Below, piece by piece: positions 10,919-19,833 of a stretch of DNA of 27,414 nt (its first letter is position 1; each line of letters starts with the position of its first letter). The notes under the pieces are model-generated. The model saw only the letters and a list, made by a program, of their open reading frames with translations. It did not search any database and was not told the DNA's origin. This DNA is from Hypsibius dujardini. Lineage: Eukaryota; Tardigrada; Eutardigrada; Parachela; Hypsibiidae. Position numbers and translations under genes: made by a program. Location: contig LRSR01006784.1 of NCBI GenBank assembly GCA_001579985.1, positions 1-27,414 on the forward strand, written 5' to 3'.

Positions 10919-11370
10919 TCTATATACTTACTTATACTTATATACTTATACTTATACTTGTACTTATACTTATAGCAGTAGCAGATGTGTCTGCATCCCC
11001 CACCCTGCCTGACTTATACTTATACTTATATACTTATACTTATACTTATAACAGTAGCCGGCGTGTCTGCACCCACCTTGCCTGGCTTATACTTATACTT
11101 ATATACTTATACTTGTACTTATACTTATACTTATACTTATACTTATACTTATACTTATATTTATACTTATACTTATAGCAACAACAGGCGTGTCGGCACC
11201 CACCCTGCCTGATTTATACTTATATACTTATACTTATACTTTAAACAGTTATAGGTGTGTTTGCACCCACCTACCTGACTTATACTTATTTTTATATACT
11301 TATACTTATACTTATATTTATAGCAGTAGCAGGTGTGTTTGTACCCACCCTGCCTGACTCATACTTATTC
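10919..11370 (-). repeat. Compound satellite, left array
   Basis: Runs of the hexamer TACTTA/TATACT alternate with a core resembling GCAGGTGTGTCTGCACCCAC plus CTGCCTGACT. There are about five cores here. The same unit occurs in the opposite orientation at 13,881-15,791. Long open frames through it (Tyr/Leu/Ile repeats) are by-products of the 6-bp period. Confidence 0.9.
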
Positions 11371-11373
11371 TTA

Positions 11374-11890
11374 GGGATCGTTCAACAATTACGTAAGCGC
11401 TCGATATTAGGCGGCCTTACCCCTAACTCCCTTCTGTCAGAGCTCGTCGTTATTTCTTTTTACCCCCCCCCCCGGAACTTCAAACGCTTATGTCAGCGCC
11501 GTTAGAACCTCCTATGCGTCCAAATCTTAAATTTCCGCTTTAATAACAAAATTCTAGCACCGATAACACTTAGTTATCTTCCGCATTTACAAAATCAGAA
11601 CGAGGAAAAGCGTCTAGATCGGTAATGATGGGAATGTCGGTCGACCCAGCCTCCTCGTATCGTGTTTCCTCGTCGTCGTCATCAAGATCTCCTTCCTCGT
11701 CCAGTGTCATGCAGAGGTGGTTCTTTTTCGCAACCTTGGCTAAACCAAGATGATCAATCAAGGAAATTTTGAGATTTAAAATTGTTGACTTAATCCTAGG
11801 ACAGACCCCCACCCCATATACGTCAGAGCTCGTCATCGATTGCTGACACGTACCCCTCTAAATTCGATGACATAATTGTTGAACGATCCC
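11374..11890. mobile_element. 517-bp element with TTA target duplication
   Basis: The ends are inverted repeats starting GGGATCGTTCAACAATTA, followed by a less exact GT(A/C)A part, and TTA flanks both sides (11371-11373 and 11891-11893). A 3-bp TTA duplication and GGG ends fit the PIF/Harbinger group, including ISL2EU-type elements. It sits in the satellite array. It carries an 88-codon minus-strand frame (11570-11836). Confidence 0.75.
11570..11836 (-). CDS. 88-aa acidic ORF inside the 517-bp element
   Basis: The frame has an ATG start and encodes a peptide with a strongly acidic centre (DEEGDLDDDDEETRYEEA). I do not recognise it. It may be the remainder of an element-encoded protein or a chance frame; it is not interrupted and fills about half of the element. 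Confidence 0.3.
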   Translation of the reverse strand: MTSSDVYGVGVCPRIKSTILNLKISLIDHLGLAKVAKKNHLCMTLDEEGDLDDDDEETRYEEAGSTDIPIITDLDAFPRSDFVNAEDN

Positions 11891-11893
11891 TTA

Positions 11894-11948
11894 TATACTT
11901 ATAGCAGCAGCAGGTGTGTTTGTACCCACCCTGCCTGACTTATACTTA
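11894..11948 (-). repeat. Compound satellite, left array remainder
   Basis: One further core and short hexamer runs continue the left array on the far side of the 517-bp inserted element. Confidence 0.8.
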
Positions 11949-12230
11949 AACTATTGAGTTATTATTAAGACGCATTAGACGCAGGGCTGCCAGTCCTCTG
12001 CTGATTGAAAAGTTACTGGTCCATTGATTTTTTATTTTAAAACCCATGTTTCAGAAAGGAGCAGTTCCGGCTATAGAAGTTCAAGGTGGTGTTAGAATCT
12101 CCGTTTTGGAATCGGGAACTTTTCAAAATATCAAAACTTCTCGATTCCCATGTTTGACTTGAATTGATTGATTAGTCTGTTCCAATTTTGAAGCTAATCG
12201 AAAAATAATAATAATAAATATTTTTATTGA

Positions 12231-13038
12231 CACACGTGGCTGAAACCCCAGGCCGATCGAGTTAAATCCAACTTTTTACCTGCGTGGTCGGAGTTTGAGC
12301 CAAGTTTGGCCAATGCGTTCAGCTGTTTCTCACATAGCTTAATTCATTGATTGAACACCAGTATCACGAGAATCATAATTTGACGCGAAAAACTAAAACA
12401 AAACTCCGTTTCTAAAAAATCCTCCTAATATTAGCCAGGAAAGGACAATCTGAGTTCCACAGGGATCACCAGAAAAAATATTGAGTATTTATTGATGAAT
12501 GCAAGCGCCTTTATTCTTATTGACAGCCTCCAGCCCCCGGGAATCCCGTCGTACAGGTTTCTGCACAGTTCGGGTGGGACAATCTCATTCCACAGCTCCC
12601 GCACGCGCGGTTCAATTTCAGAGACATTTTCGATCTGTACGCTTGTCAGCCGCACCTTAACCGCCCCCCTGATATTTTCGATTGCCGAAAGGTCCGGGCT
12701 TTTTGCGGGCCACGGTGGAGGGAAAATCCTTCCTGCTCGGAAAATTCTTGCATGATTTTCGACAAATACTCAATATTTTGTCTGGTGATCCCTGTGGAAC
12801 TCAGACTGTAATTTCCTGGTTATTATTAGGGGGATTTTTTAGAAACAGAGTTTTGTTTTAATTTTTCGCGTCAAATTATGATTCTTCTAATACTGGTGTT
12901 AAATCAATGAATCAAGCTATGTGAGAAACAGCTGAACGCACTGGCCAAAATTGGCTCAAACTCCGACCACGCCATTTTGCTGGGCGCAGGTAAAAAGTTG
13001 GCTTTAACTCGGTCGGCCTGGGGTTTCAGCCACGTGTG
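12231..13038. mobile_element. Tc1-like element with inverted-repeat arms of about 260 bp
   Basis: The left arm (12231 to about 12493) and right arm (about 12768 to 13038) are reverse complements with scattered differences, from the tips CACACGTGGCTGAAACCCCA inwards. The right tip is followed by TA; the left flank is GA, probably a mutated TA. Between the arms lies only the end of a transposase gene. Long subterminal arms are known from IR/DR-type Tc1 elements. It is non-autonomous. Confidence 0.85.
12492..12757 (-). pseudogene. Tc1-like transposase C-terminal fragment
   Basis: The minus-strand translation gives WPAKSPDLSAIENI (Tc1 family WPARSPDLNPIENVW; the Glu is the third catalytic residue), then RVRELWNEIVPPELCRNLYD and IPGGWRLSIRIKA, the usual C-terminus. 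The N-terminal DNA-binding domain and first two catalytic Asp are absent. No start codon belongs to it. Confidence 0.85.
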
Positions 13039-13647
13039 TATAAGCCTGATTCTTTACAGTGGGCAGGAAAGCATCATTTCTTACAGTAATTATCCATAAT
13101 CGAAAATGCGAAAATAACAAATCATAGAACGCATCTCGAAGAAATTTCTAGAGATTTCACCAGTTGGTGCGTAAACATCACAACTGCGCAGTAGTCACTT
13201 AACGTTGAAATTGCGTATTACCCAGTATATGACAAAGTTGTGACACAAAACCTGGAATGGTATTGAGTTCAATTCATCACCATATGGACATATGATATTT
13301 TTCTAATTCTGTTTGCGCCCACTCAGACCCAGCCGCCCAGACTTTCCTAAATTTTGCCTGTTCCATTTCCACAACTGTGTTGATTTCTCCTCTTTATTGT
13401 TATTGTCAGAGCTCTCCAGTCCCCCTCCGCATGTTCTGAATTAGCATCCTTTTCCTTTGACCATTTCGGATTTTAAACATACTTATTTGTCATTGTATTG
13501 CGAAACACCGAAATTGTTCCATGCAAAAAAAAAAGAACAGGCAATTAAATCTGAGAGGGGATGGGTTTTAGGGTAAGGAAGCAAAAAGTAATGGCTGAAG
13601 CATGGTAGAAACCTACTATGGAAGGTTGGTAAATTTCGATAATGTTA

Positions 13648-13868
13648 CCTACGGTGGTATCTATGTTGGTACCAATGGTGGTACGTACGGTGGTACGTAC
13701 GGTGGTACGTACGGTGGTACCTATGGTGGTACGTACGGTGGTACCCATGGCGGTATGTACGGTGGTACCAATGGTCATACGTACGGTGGTATCTAAGAGG
13801 GTACGTACGGTGATATCTAAGAGGGTACGTATGGTGGTATCTATGGTGGGACCCATGGTGGTACGTAA
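13648..13868. repeat. 12-bp minisatellite (GGTGGTACGTAC)n
   Basis: About 18 copies of a 12-base unit, with variants such as GGTGGTACCTAT and GAGGGTACGTAC. Because 12 is a multiple of 3, several frames stay open (Gly-Gly-Thr-Tyr repeats on plus, Thr-Thr/Arg repeats on minus). No start, splice or flanking coding sequence supports a protein. Confidence 0.9.
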
Positions 13869-13880
13869 AATGGTAAAATG

Positions 13881-13980
13881 GTAAAAGTATAAATATAAGT
13901 ATAAGCATTAGTATATATGTATGAGTATAAGTCAGGCAGGGTAGGTACAGACACACTTGCTACTGCTATAAATATAAGTA
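13881..13980 (+). repeat. Compound satellite, right array, first part
   Basis: Hexamer runs (AGTATA) with one core (GTCAGGCAGGGTAGGTACAG), in the opposite orientation to the left array. The pogo-like element interrupts it at 13,981. Confidence 0.85.
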
Positions 13981-14736
13981 CAGTAAAACTCGTGTTATGT
14001 AAACCTCGTCTGTATGCAATACCTCGTCTATATTGAACTTTCCTTCTGCACCGATTTTGTGCTATACATATAACATAGGGAGGCGAAACTTATTGTAAAT
14101 ATTCCCTCTATATGGTATGTTGAACAAATTTTACGGTCAACCATGTCAAACGCACTTCTCTAAGTTGAATTCGACATTTCTCCTTGGAACTTTTTGACGA
14201 AATCGCTCTTGCTGTTTACTTTAATCTATCCTGCAAGCCATTGCAGTGTTTATCTGCGCATTGAGCTGCATGCGTTAGTTTTGGTAGGCTCTAAATTTTG
14301 TTAAGATGGCGCCGATCGTTAAAAAAAAAGGCCGACAAGGAAAAAGCTAACTCTTATCCAAAAAGTTAAGTTGTTGAAGGACCTCGATCATATGAAACAG
14401 AATGCTGCGACAAATTCTAAAATCAAACGCTTTGATTTCAGCAAAATCGGTAAAAAATTCGCTTCGGGCGCCTATTTCTCCCGTCGAAATGATCCAAAGG
14501 AACACGCCACGTCCTCAGGAAATGAGTCCTCAGTTCCTCGGAAAACGCAAAAAAAGATCACAAATCAATGAATCGATCGCAAAAAGAAAGGATGAAAACT
14601 GTAATTGTGAACTGCTTATGCAATCAATCAATCGACACTTGTAGTCTTGTGGTTCGCACATCTTTGCAATCAATCAAAACGGTCATTTATTACTGTGTGA
14701 TGACGTAGGCACCACGGATGGGCCGAGATTCTACAG
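13981..14736 (+). mobile_element. Decayed pogo/Tigger-like element
   Basis: The left end CAGTAAAACTCGTGTTATG resembles pogo-type ends (CAGT.AAACTCG). The right end read inwards is CTGTAGAATCTCG, an imperfect inverted match. TA flanks both sides (13979-13980 and 14737-14738). Inside is a frame with RKKLTLIQKVKLLKDLDH, the start of the CENP-B/pogo N-terminal helix-turn-helix. No DDE domain remains. Confidence 0.65.
14320..14571 (+). pseudogene. CENP-B/pogo-type DNA-binding domain fragment
   Basis: The frame reads RPTRKKLTLIQKVKLLKDL, matching the helix that opens pogo, jerky and CENP-B proteins (K.LTLE.K..ILK.LE). An ATG at 14,305 (MAPIVKKK) is in another frame, so a frameshift separates it from the domain. 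The frame ends at 14,571 after about 80 residues, without the rest of a transposase. Confidence 0.6.
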
Positions 14737-14740
14737 TACA

Positions 14741-15791
14741 TCAGTATAAGTATAGGTCAGGCAGGGTGGGTGCAGACACGCCGGCTACTGTTATAAGTAT
14801 AAGTATAAGTTTAGGTATATAAGTATAAGTATAAGTATAAGTATAAGTATAAGTATATAAGTATAAGTATAAGTCAGGCAGGGTGGGGGATGCAGACACA
14901 TCTGCTACTGCAATAAGTATAAGTATAAGTATAAGTACAAGTATAAGTATAAGTATAAGTATAAGTACAAGTATAAGTATATAAGTATAAGTATAAGCCA
15001 GGCAAGGTGGGTGCAGACACGCCGGCTACTGTTATAAGTATAAGTATAAGTATAAGTCAGGCAGGGTGGGCAGAGACACACCTGCTACTGTTATAGGTAT
15101 AAGTATAAGTATATAAGTATAAGTATATGTCAGGTAGGGTGGGCACAGACACACCTGCTACTGCTATAAGTATAAGTATAAGTATAAGTATATAAGTATA
15201 AGTATATGTCAGGCAGGGTGGGTACAGACACACCTGCTACTGCTATAAGTATAAGTATAAGTATATAAGTATAAGTATAAGTCAGGTAGGGTGGGGGATG
15301 CAGACACATCTGCTACTGCAATAAGTATAAGTATAAGTATATAAGTATAAGTATAAGTATAAGCCAGGCAAGGTGGGTGCAGACACGCCGGCTACTGTTA
15401 TAAGTATAAGTATAAGTATATAAGTATAAGTATAAGTATAAGTCAGGCAGGGTGGGCAGAGACACACCTGCTACTGTTATAAGTATAAGTATAAGTATAT
15501 AAGTATAAGTATATGTCAGGTAGGGTGGGTACAGACACACCTGCTTCTGCTATAAGTATAAGTATAAGTATATAAGTATAAGTATATGTTAGGTAGGGTG
15601 GGCACAGACACACCTGCTACTGCTATAAGTATAAGTATAAGTATAAGTATATAAGTATAAGTATATGTCAGGTAGGGTGGGTACAGACACACCTGCTTCT
15701 GCTATAAGTATAAGTATAAGTATAAGTATATAAGTATAAGTATAAGTCAGGCAGGGTGGGTACAGACGCTCTAGCTATAGCTATAAGTATA
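14741..15791 (+). repeat. Compound satellite, right array, main part
   Basis: About thirteen cores of the form GTCAGGCAGGGTGGGTACAG plus ACACACCTGCTACTGCTAT are spaced 60-125 bases apart by (AAGTAT)n runs. Core variants recur in the same order (for example a CAAGG variant followed by a GGGCAGAG variant, at 14,997/15,056 and again at 15,362/15,441), which suggests duplication of multi-unit blocks. Confidence 0.9.
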
Positions 15792-16036
15792 CCGCCATGG
15801 TGAGCCTAGGAAGCTCAAGGCATGCATGTGTGACAGAACTGACCGCTGATTTTCTAATACGCGTTGTTCCATAACTGGCCAAGGCTCGGTCCATCATCGT
15901 TCGACAGCGGAATTAGGATAATAGTTATTAAATCCGCGGCGGTAAAGCAGGCTGATTTGGGGATTTTGGGATTTCCGAGCGAAACGAATAGTGAAGTTGG
16001 CGGATCGAGAAGGAAGACATCATAGCGGTGCGGATA
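15792..16036. other. Spacer between satellite and mariner element
   Basis: Unique-looking sequence with no open frame, splice signal or repeat that I can recognise. Confidence 0.4.
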
Positions 16037-17323
16037 CCATGTGTAAACTTACTTTTGAGACTAACTTAAAATGCATACAGTGGTTCTCACTGGAGCAGAG
16101 AGAAAGTAGATCATCACTCATTCGAAACAGGATTTTTTTTTCTTTTAACGCCTCGTTGTCGAAAGAGCGCCAAATTCGTTGTTTACATTTTAAACCATGC
16201 TGACGAGTGAGCAGCGCGCCGCCATTTTGTCCCACTTCCGCGTCGGTAGTTCGCTGGCGCGGATCCTCGCTCTTCAACAAAATTTAGGCAACAAAGCGAT
16301 CATCTATTGCGTGAAGCAGGATTATCTTGTCGGAGTAAAAGAAGACACGAAAGGCGCAGAAGCACCCATGGAAGAACATTAGCCCTAAAATAGCCGCCAC
16401 CATCGTCCGCCGCTTGACCGTCGCCCCCACCGCCCACACCATCAGGTCGGTCGCCCGGCAGTTCGAAATATCAGCCACAGCCATTTGCAAGCTTCTGGAC
16501 AAGAAAGACATCACTTGCTTCAAGAAGCGAAAGCGGACCCTACTTTCAGCTGGGCAGAAGGAAACACGGAAGAAGTCCTGCCGCGGATTCCGCAAGACGT
16601 TCCAGAAAGAGGATCTGGCGATGTTCCTGTTTGTAGATGAGTTCTATGTTACGGTGCAAAAACACCTCAATCCTCAGAATGATTGATGTTTCGGCAAAAG
16701 TTTTGATCTACTTCCTTACAGAAAGTAGTTGAAGGAGTTTCCAAAGACTCCGCTCTCAACGATGATTTTTGCGTGCGTCTCTCGTGAAGGGCGCATTCCC
16801 CTTGTTGTTTTGAAGTCAGGTTTTCGCCTTAAACCAGTACACTTATGCTTCCAAATGTGTTTATTTTGTAAAGAAAAACATGCCCCTCAATCTGAAGCCC
16901 TCGGAAGCTATCTTCTAATAGGATGAAGCACCCTGCTACGCCGCGACCTCGGTCCAAGCGCTCCAGAAGGAAGAATTCCCGCGGTTCATTCCCAACGCCC
17001 AGATGCCCCCCAACTCGCCCGATCTGAACGTCTTCGATTATTGCGTATGGACGTTGCTAAAACACCGTCTCACCAAGTATGGTCTCGTCTCCAACTTCGA
17101 CAAGCTGAAGAAGATATTGAAGGAGTGGGCGGCCATCCCCCAAGACTGCATCAGGGCCGCCGTCGATTCCTGGCAGCGACGAGTCCGCGCGTTGAGTCCG
17201 CGACCGGTGGTCATATCGATGAAAATTAATTTATTTTCCTGTAGAGTATTAAATTATCTATTTTTTAACGTTTTTTGTTTTTCGGTGAAATAAAGGTAGT
17301 CTCAAAAGTAAGTTTACACATGG
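16037..17323 (+). mobile_element. Mariner-superfamily element, DD37D type, 1.29 kb
   Basis: Terminal inverted repeats of about 28 bases (CCATGTGTAAACTTACTTTT at the left, its complement at the right) enclose a single transposase gene; TA occurs at 16035-16036 and, two bases out, at 17326-17327. Size and layout are those of a mariner element. It sits immediately beyond the inverted SAP-gene fragment. Confidence 0.9.
16197..17293 (+). pseudogene. Mariner-family (DD37D, maT-like) transposase, broken
   Basis: The gene starts MLTSEQRAAILSHFRVG and continues, after a frameshift near 16,370, with a helix-turn-helix region (HTIRSVARQFEISATAICKL). The first catalytic Asp is in FLFVDEFYVTVQ. In-frame stops follow at about 16,684 and 16,726. 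After a second frameshift near 16,920 come the second Asp (codon 16922-16924, in DEAPCYAATS) and the third (17036-17038, in SPDLNVFDYCVW). Exactly 37 residues lie between these two, which defines DD37D and points to the maT branch. Two frameshifts and two stops make it inactive. Confidence 0.85.
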
Positions 17324-17384
17324 TTTATGTGGCAGGCAAGTCCCGAGCCAAATCAGCTGCGGTAACAAGTTAAGAAAATTAAAG

Positions 17385-17516
17385 AAAACAGACCAAATAT
17401 TGTTGCACGACTCGAGTGAGAGAGAAAAAGATAGCATGCATATTATTCGGTCCTGTCCAATGTCACAATTCAGTGTCCGAAGTCGGGACATCATTTGTGC
17501 CTCTTGTCCGGCTGAT
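17385..17516 (-). pseudogene. Inverted fragment of a SAP-like gene 3' end
   Basis: On the minus strand this reads GTNDVPTSDTEL and a TGA (17463-17465), followed by about 80 bases that match the 3' UTR after 19,833 (GGACAGGACCGA, CTCACTCGAGTCGTGCAACA). The source gene has GPNDVSTSDTEL then TGA. The first half of the gene is missing. The 3' boundary lies close to the mariner element. Confidence 0.8.
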
Positions 17517-17587
17517 GATCGGAGGATTAAAGGATAGGAGTCAGCGTATTTTTGTAACTAAAACATTTTGCGAAATTATTGCGTCAT

Positions 17588-17992
17588 CATAATAAAAAAA
17601 TCGGCATATCTGAAATTGTCTGCACTTTGTTGGCGGACCCTGTACATGGGCTTGGACCAATTTGACCGTAGGTCGTCTACGACGATGCTTTGCAGTGCTA
17701 CAGTAATGGCGAGATTTCCGATTTGTAATAACCCGATCAATCATGGTCACACCAAACCACAGGTCTATATGAATGGTTGAATATTACATATGTATGGTAT
17801 AAACGGCGAAAACAAACGACAGAAAAAAATATTTGCGAATAATAGGAGATACAAGTTGGCAATAAACGACGCTCTCTCGTACTACACGGGAACGACATCT
17901 GATGAAAAGCTATTATATATGCTTCACTGATTAGCAGCATCCGCCTTTCTGTTTCTTCGGTGTTGGTACAACTGAAAACAAATAACGCAACC
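17588..17992 (-). repeat. Dispersed repeat, copy 2 (inverted)
   Basis: This is the reverse complement of 9,058-9,566 with an internal gap of about 100 bases. Reading on the minus strand it keeps the acceptor TTTGTTTTCAG and a short exon VVPTPKKQKGGCC followed by TAA. On the minus strand it leads into the SAP-like gene fragment at 17,385-17,516. Confidence 0.85.
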
Positions 17993-17999
17993 ATTTACA

Positions 18000-18789
18000 A
18001 ACGTTCTAGTATGCCGGCATTACCAGTGATGGCAATTATGCTGACTGCAAATTGCTATTCTTCGTACAGCAAGTATAGTCATATGTTGGGACATTCAAGT
18101 ATTACTTAAGCTAAATTTTCGCCCTGATTTTTTTGCGGGGGGGGGCGGACTTGGGTGTGCAATTTTGGCCGAACCGGCTCTGGATTTAAAAAAAATTGAA
18201 CTAAACTGAACTTAACTAAAAAGACCAGACCATCCATTTAGGCGGTCAGCAACCATAATTTTATGAAACTTTGCTGATATAAGAAGTGCGCCCTTCCCTC
18301 AACCCCCAATTATCATAAAACTCTAAGCCCCCCCCCTTCGTTACGCCCCTGCCTATCTCTTCGCTTAGGTAATGCTTAAACACCCTTCACGCAACCTTAT
18401 CGGTGTTTATAAGTAATAGGTATTCTACATACATGTCCGCCAGGCATGATGAAAATTCTGGAAATATTCGAACACCTCTCGAAATTTTCACCGCCTCCTC
18501 ACGCCAAGTACTTATATGTATGTCCATTTGTAGTCAGTGATCTCTACAATTCCGCGCCCTTGTGCGATGGCATCATCTTAGGGAAACAATCTCAAAGCAA
18601 TCATCTCCATTCACGGCTTCAATCCAATCTTCTCATTCACATTGATTATATTTTTAACAATACTTCTACTGTTCCGCTGCTTCAAACGAGGCTCATTTTG
18701 TTTAGCGCCATATTTAAAGTTTGTTGTGTATAAAATGTTGAATATCTCTATAACGTAAGATGATATATTTTTTTCGGGTATTTTTTTAG
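18000..18789. other. Spacer upstream of the first SAP-like gene
   Basis: It holds a G run near 18,137 and a C run near 18,330 but no convincing exon. A 95-codon plus frame at 18,446-18,733 has no splice support. The leader and promoter of the SAP-like gene probably lie here, since an acceptor (TTTTTTTAG) precedes its start codon by 27 bases. Confidence 0.4.
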
Positions 18790-18816
18790 GCCACCTCGTA
18801 AGCACAGATCGACGTC

Positions 18817-19833
18817 ATGTACACGCAGGAGAATTTGGAAGGCAAGACCAGCGAGCAGCTCTCCAAGATCCTCTTGCTGATGGGCCAACCGATCCACGAG
18901 GAAAAGGTGGAGCTGATCAATCGCATTCTGCTGTCCAGCCATAAGGTTATTTCTCGGACGACCCTGCAGAAACTTAAGGCGAGAAACACCTAACACAGGA
19001 TTGGGCTTTTGTCTGCTGAACAAGACAAATTCTACCAGTCTCACCCCATAATTTACATAGGCTACATTAAAGAGAAACAAGATTTGACGGTGAATAAATC
19101 ATTTGTTTGGGTTTCGAAAACTGCGTTCGCGGTCTGTTTATCCCTCGAAAAATACTGAGTAATTATAAGTCACAATCGTTGTTTTTTATCATGATTAGAA
19201 AGGCCAGCCGAAATGGAAGTTTTTAGTCAACATCCCAGAATTTTGAGCTTTCAGAATGACTCTTCGGCGATATGATCTCAACTCTGACCAGCTCCGAATA
19301 TTGGTCACATAAAAACCGAACCTTTCCATGCAATAACGATCAAGGTCTTCTTTTGAGTCATCTATCGACCGTGATGGAAAAAAATGCTTGTTTTTGTCAG
19401 TTTCTTTAACTATGGCTGAATCAGAAATTGCCTTGATGACTTCAAGGGCCATGGAAACAGTTTTGAAAACTAAAATTATTTTTTCTAAAAAGTACTTAAA
19501 CCTTTAAGAGTCAAAATAATACATTGCGTTGAAATTGGTGAAGATTTTGGTCTAGTTAAAATAAAAATTGCAGATCGAATTAAACTGGCTTGTCCATTTT
19601 AGGCACAATCATCTATGCCTTCAAGTGCTGCTGTGGGCACGGAGAAAGGCGGTGCAGTCACCCTCTACACGGAAGGCAGCGGACGTCTTGAGCAGCAACA
19701 GCTCCTCCAGTTGCCGACGACCAGCAGCCCCGAACAGCTTCCCGCATTTGAGGATGTCGCCCGTCTGGACGTTCCGGCTATCAGACGGATGACAGGCCCG
19801 AACGATGTCTCAACTTCGGACACTGAACTGTGA
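18817..19833 (+). CDS. SAP-like small protein 1 (two exons, 119 aa)
   Basis: Exon A (18817-18945) encodes MYTQENLEGKTSEQLSKILL and on to SSHK. Exon B (19603-19833) follows the acceptor TGTCCATTTTAG, in phase 0, and ends SDTEL. The first 40 residues resemble a SAP motif, a helix-extended loop-helix that usually binds DNA: leucine-spaced helix, GQP turn, then EEKVELINRIL. The rest is low-complexity Ser/Gln/Pro. The same start and SAP-like fold occur in the gene at 21,266. The donor GTTATT is weak. The frame of exon B is supported by the inverted copy at 17,385-17,516. An AATAAA at 20,149-20,154 could be its poly(A) signal. Function unknown. Confidence 0.6.
19195..19452 (-). CDS. 85-aa ORF antisense in the intron of SAP-like gene 1
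   Basis: It starts MALEVIKAISDSAIVKETDK with G at +4 and ends FHFGWPF then TAA. The mixture of charged and aromatic residues (DLDRYCMERFGFYVTNIRSW, SELRSYRRRVILKAQNSG) is more protein-like than other unassigned frames here. I recognise no family. An acceptor-like AATAATTTTAG lies 18 bases upstream of the ATG, so it may be a last exon or a captured fragment. Confidence 0.35.
   Translation of the reverse strand: MALEVIKAISDSAIVKETDKNKHFFPSRSIDDSKEDLDRYCMERFGFYVTNIRSWSELRSYRRRVILKAQNSGMLTKNFHFGWPF

Noticed and set aside
10594-11212. Open frames of 194 and 75 codons rich in Tyr, Leu, Ile and Thr
   Set aside because: They run through the hexamer satellite; a 6-bp period keeps frames open by itself, and the start lies in the LINE relic.
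13545-13956. Four overlapping frames with Gly-Gly-Thr-Tyr or Thr/Arg repeats
   Set aside because: They are products of the 12-bp minisatellite; no frame is favoured and no exon context exists.
10919-15791. CRISPR array or telomere tract
   Set aside because: The spaced cores look superficially like repeats and spacers, but the spacers are simple hexamers; the hexamer AAGTAT is not a telomere motif of animals.
16197-16926. Functional mariner transposase
   Set aside because: Two frameshifts and two in-frame stops interrupt it.
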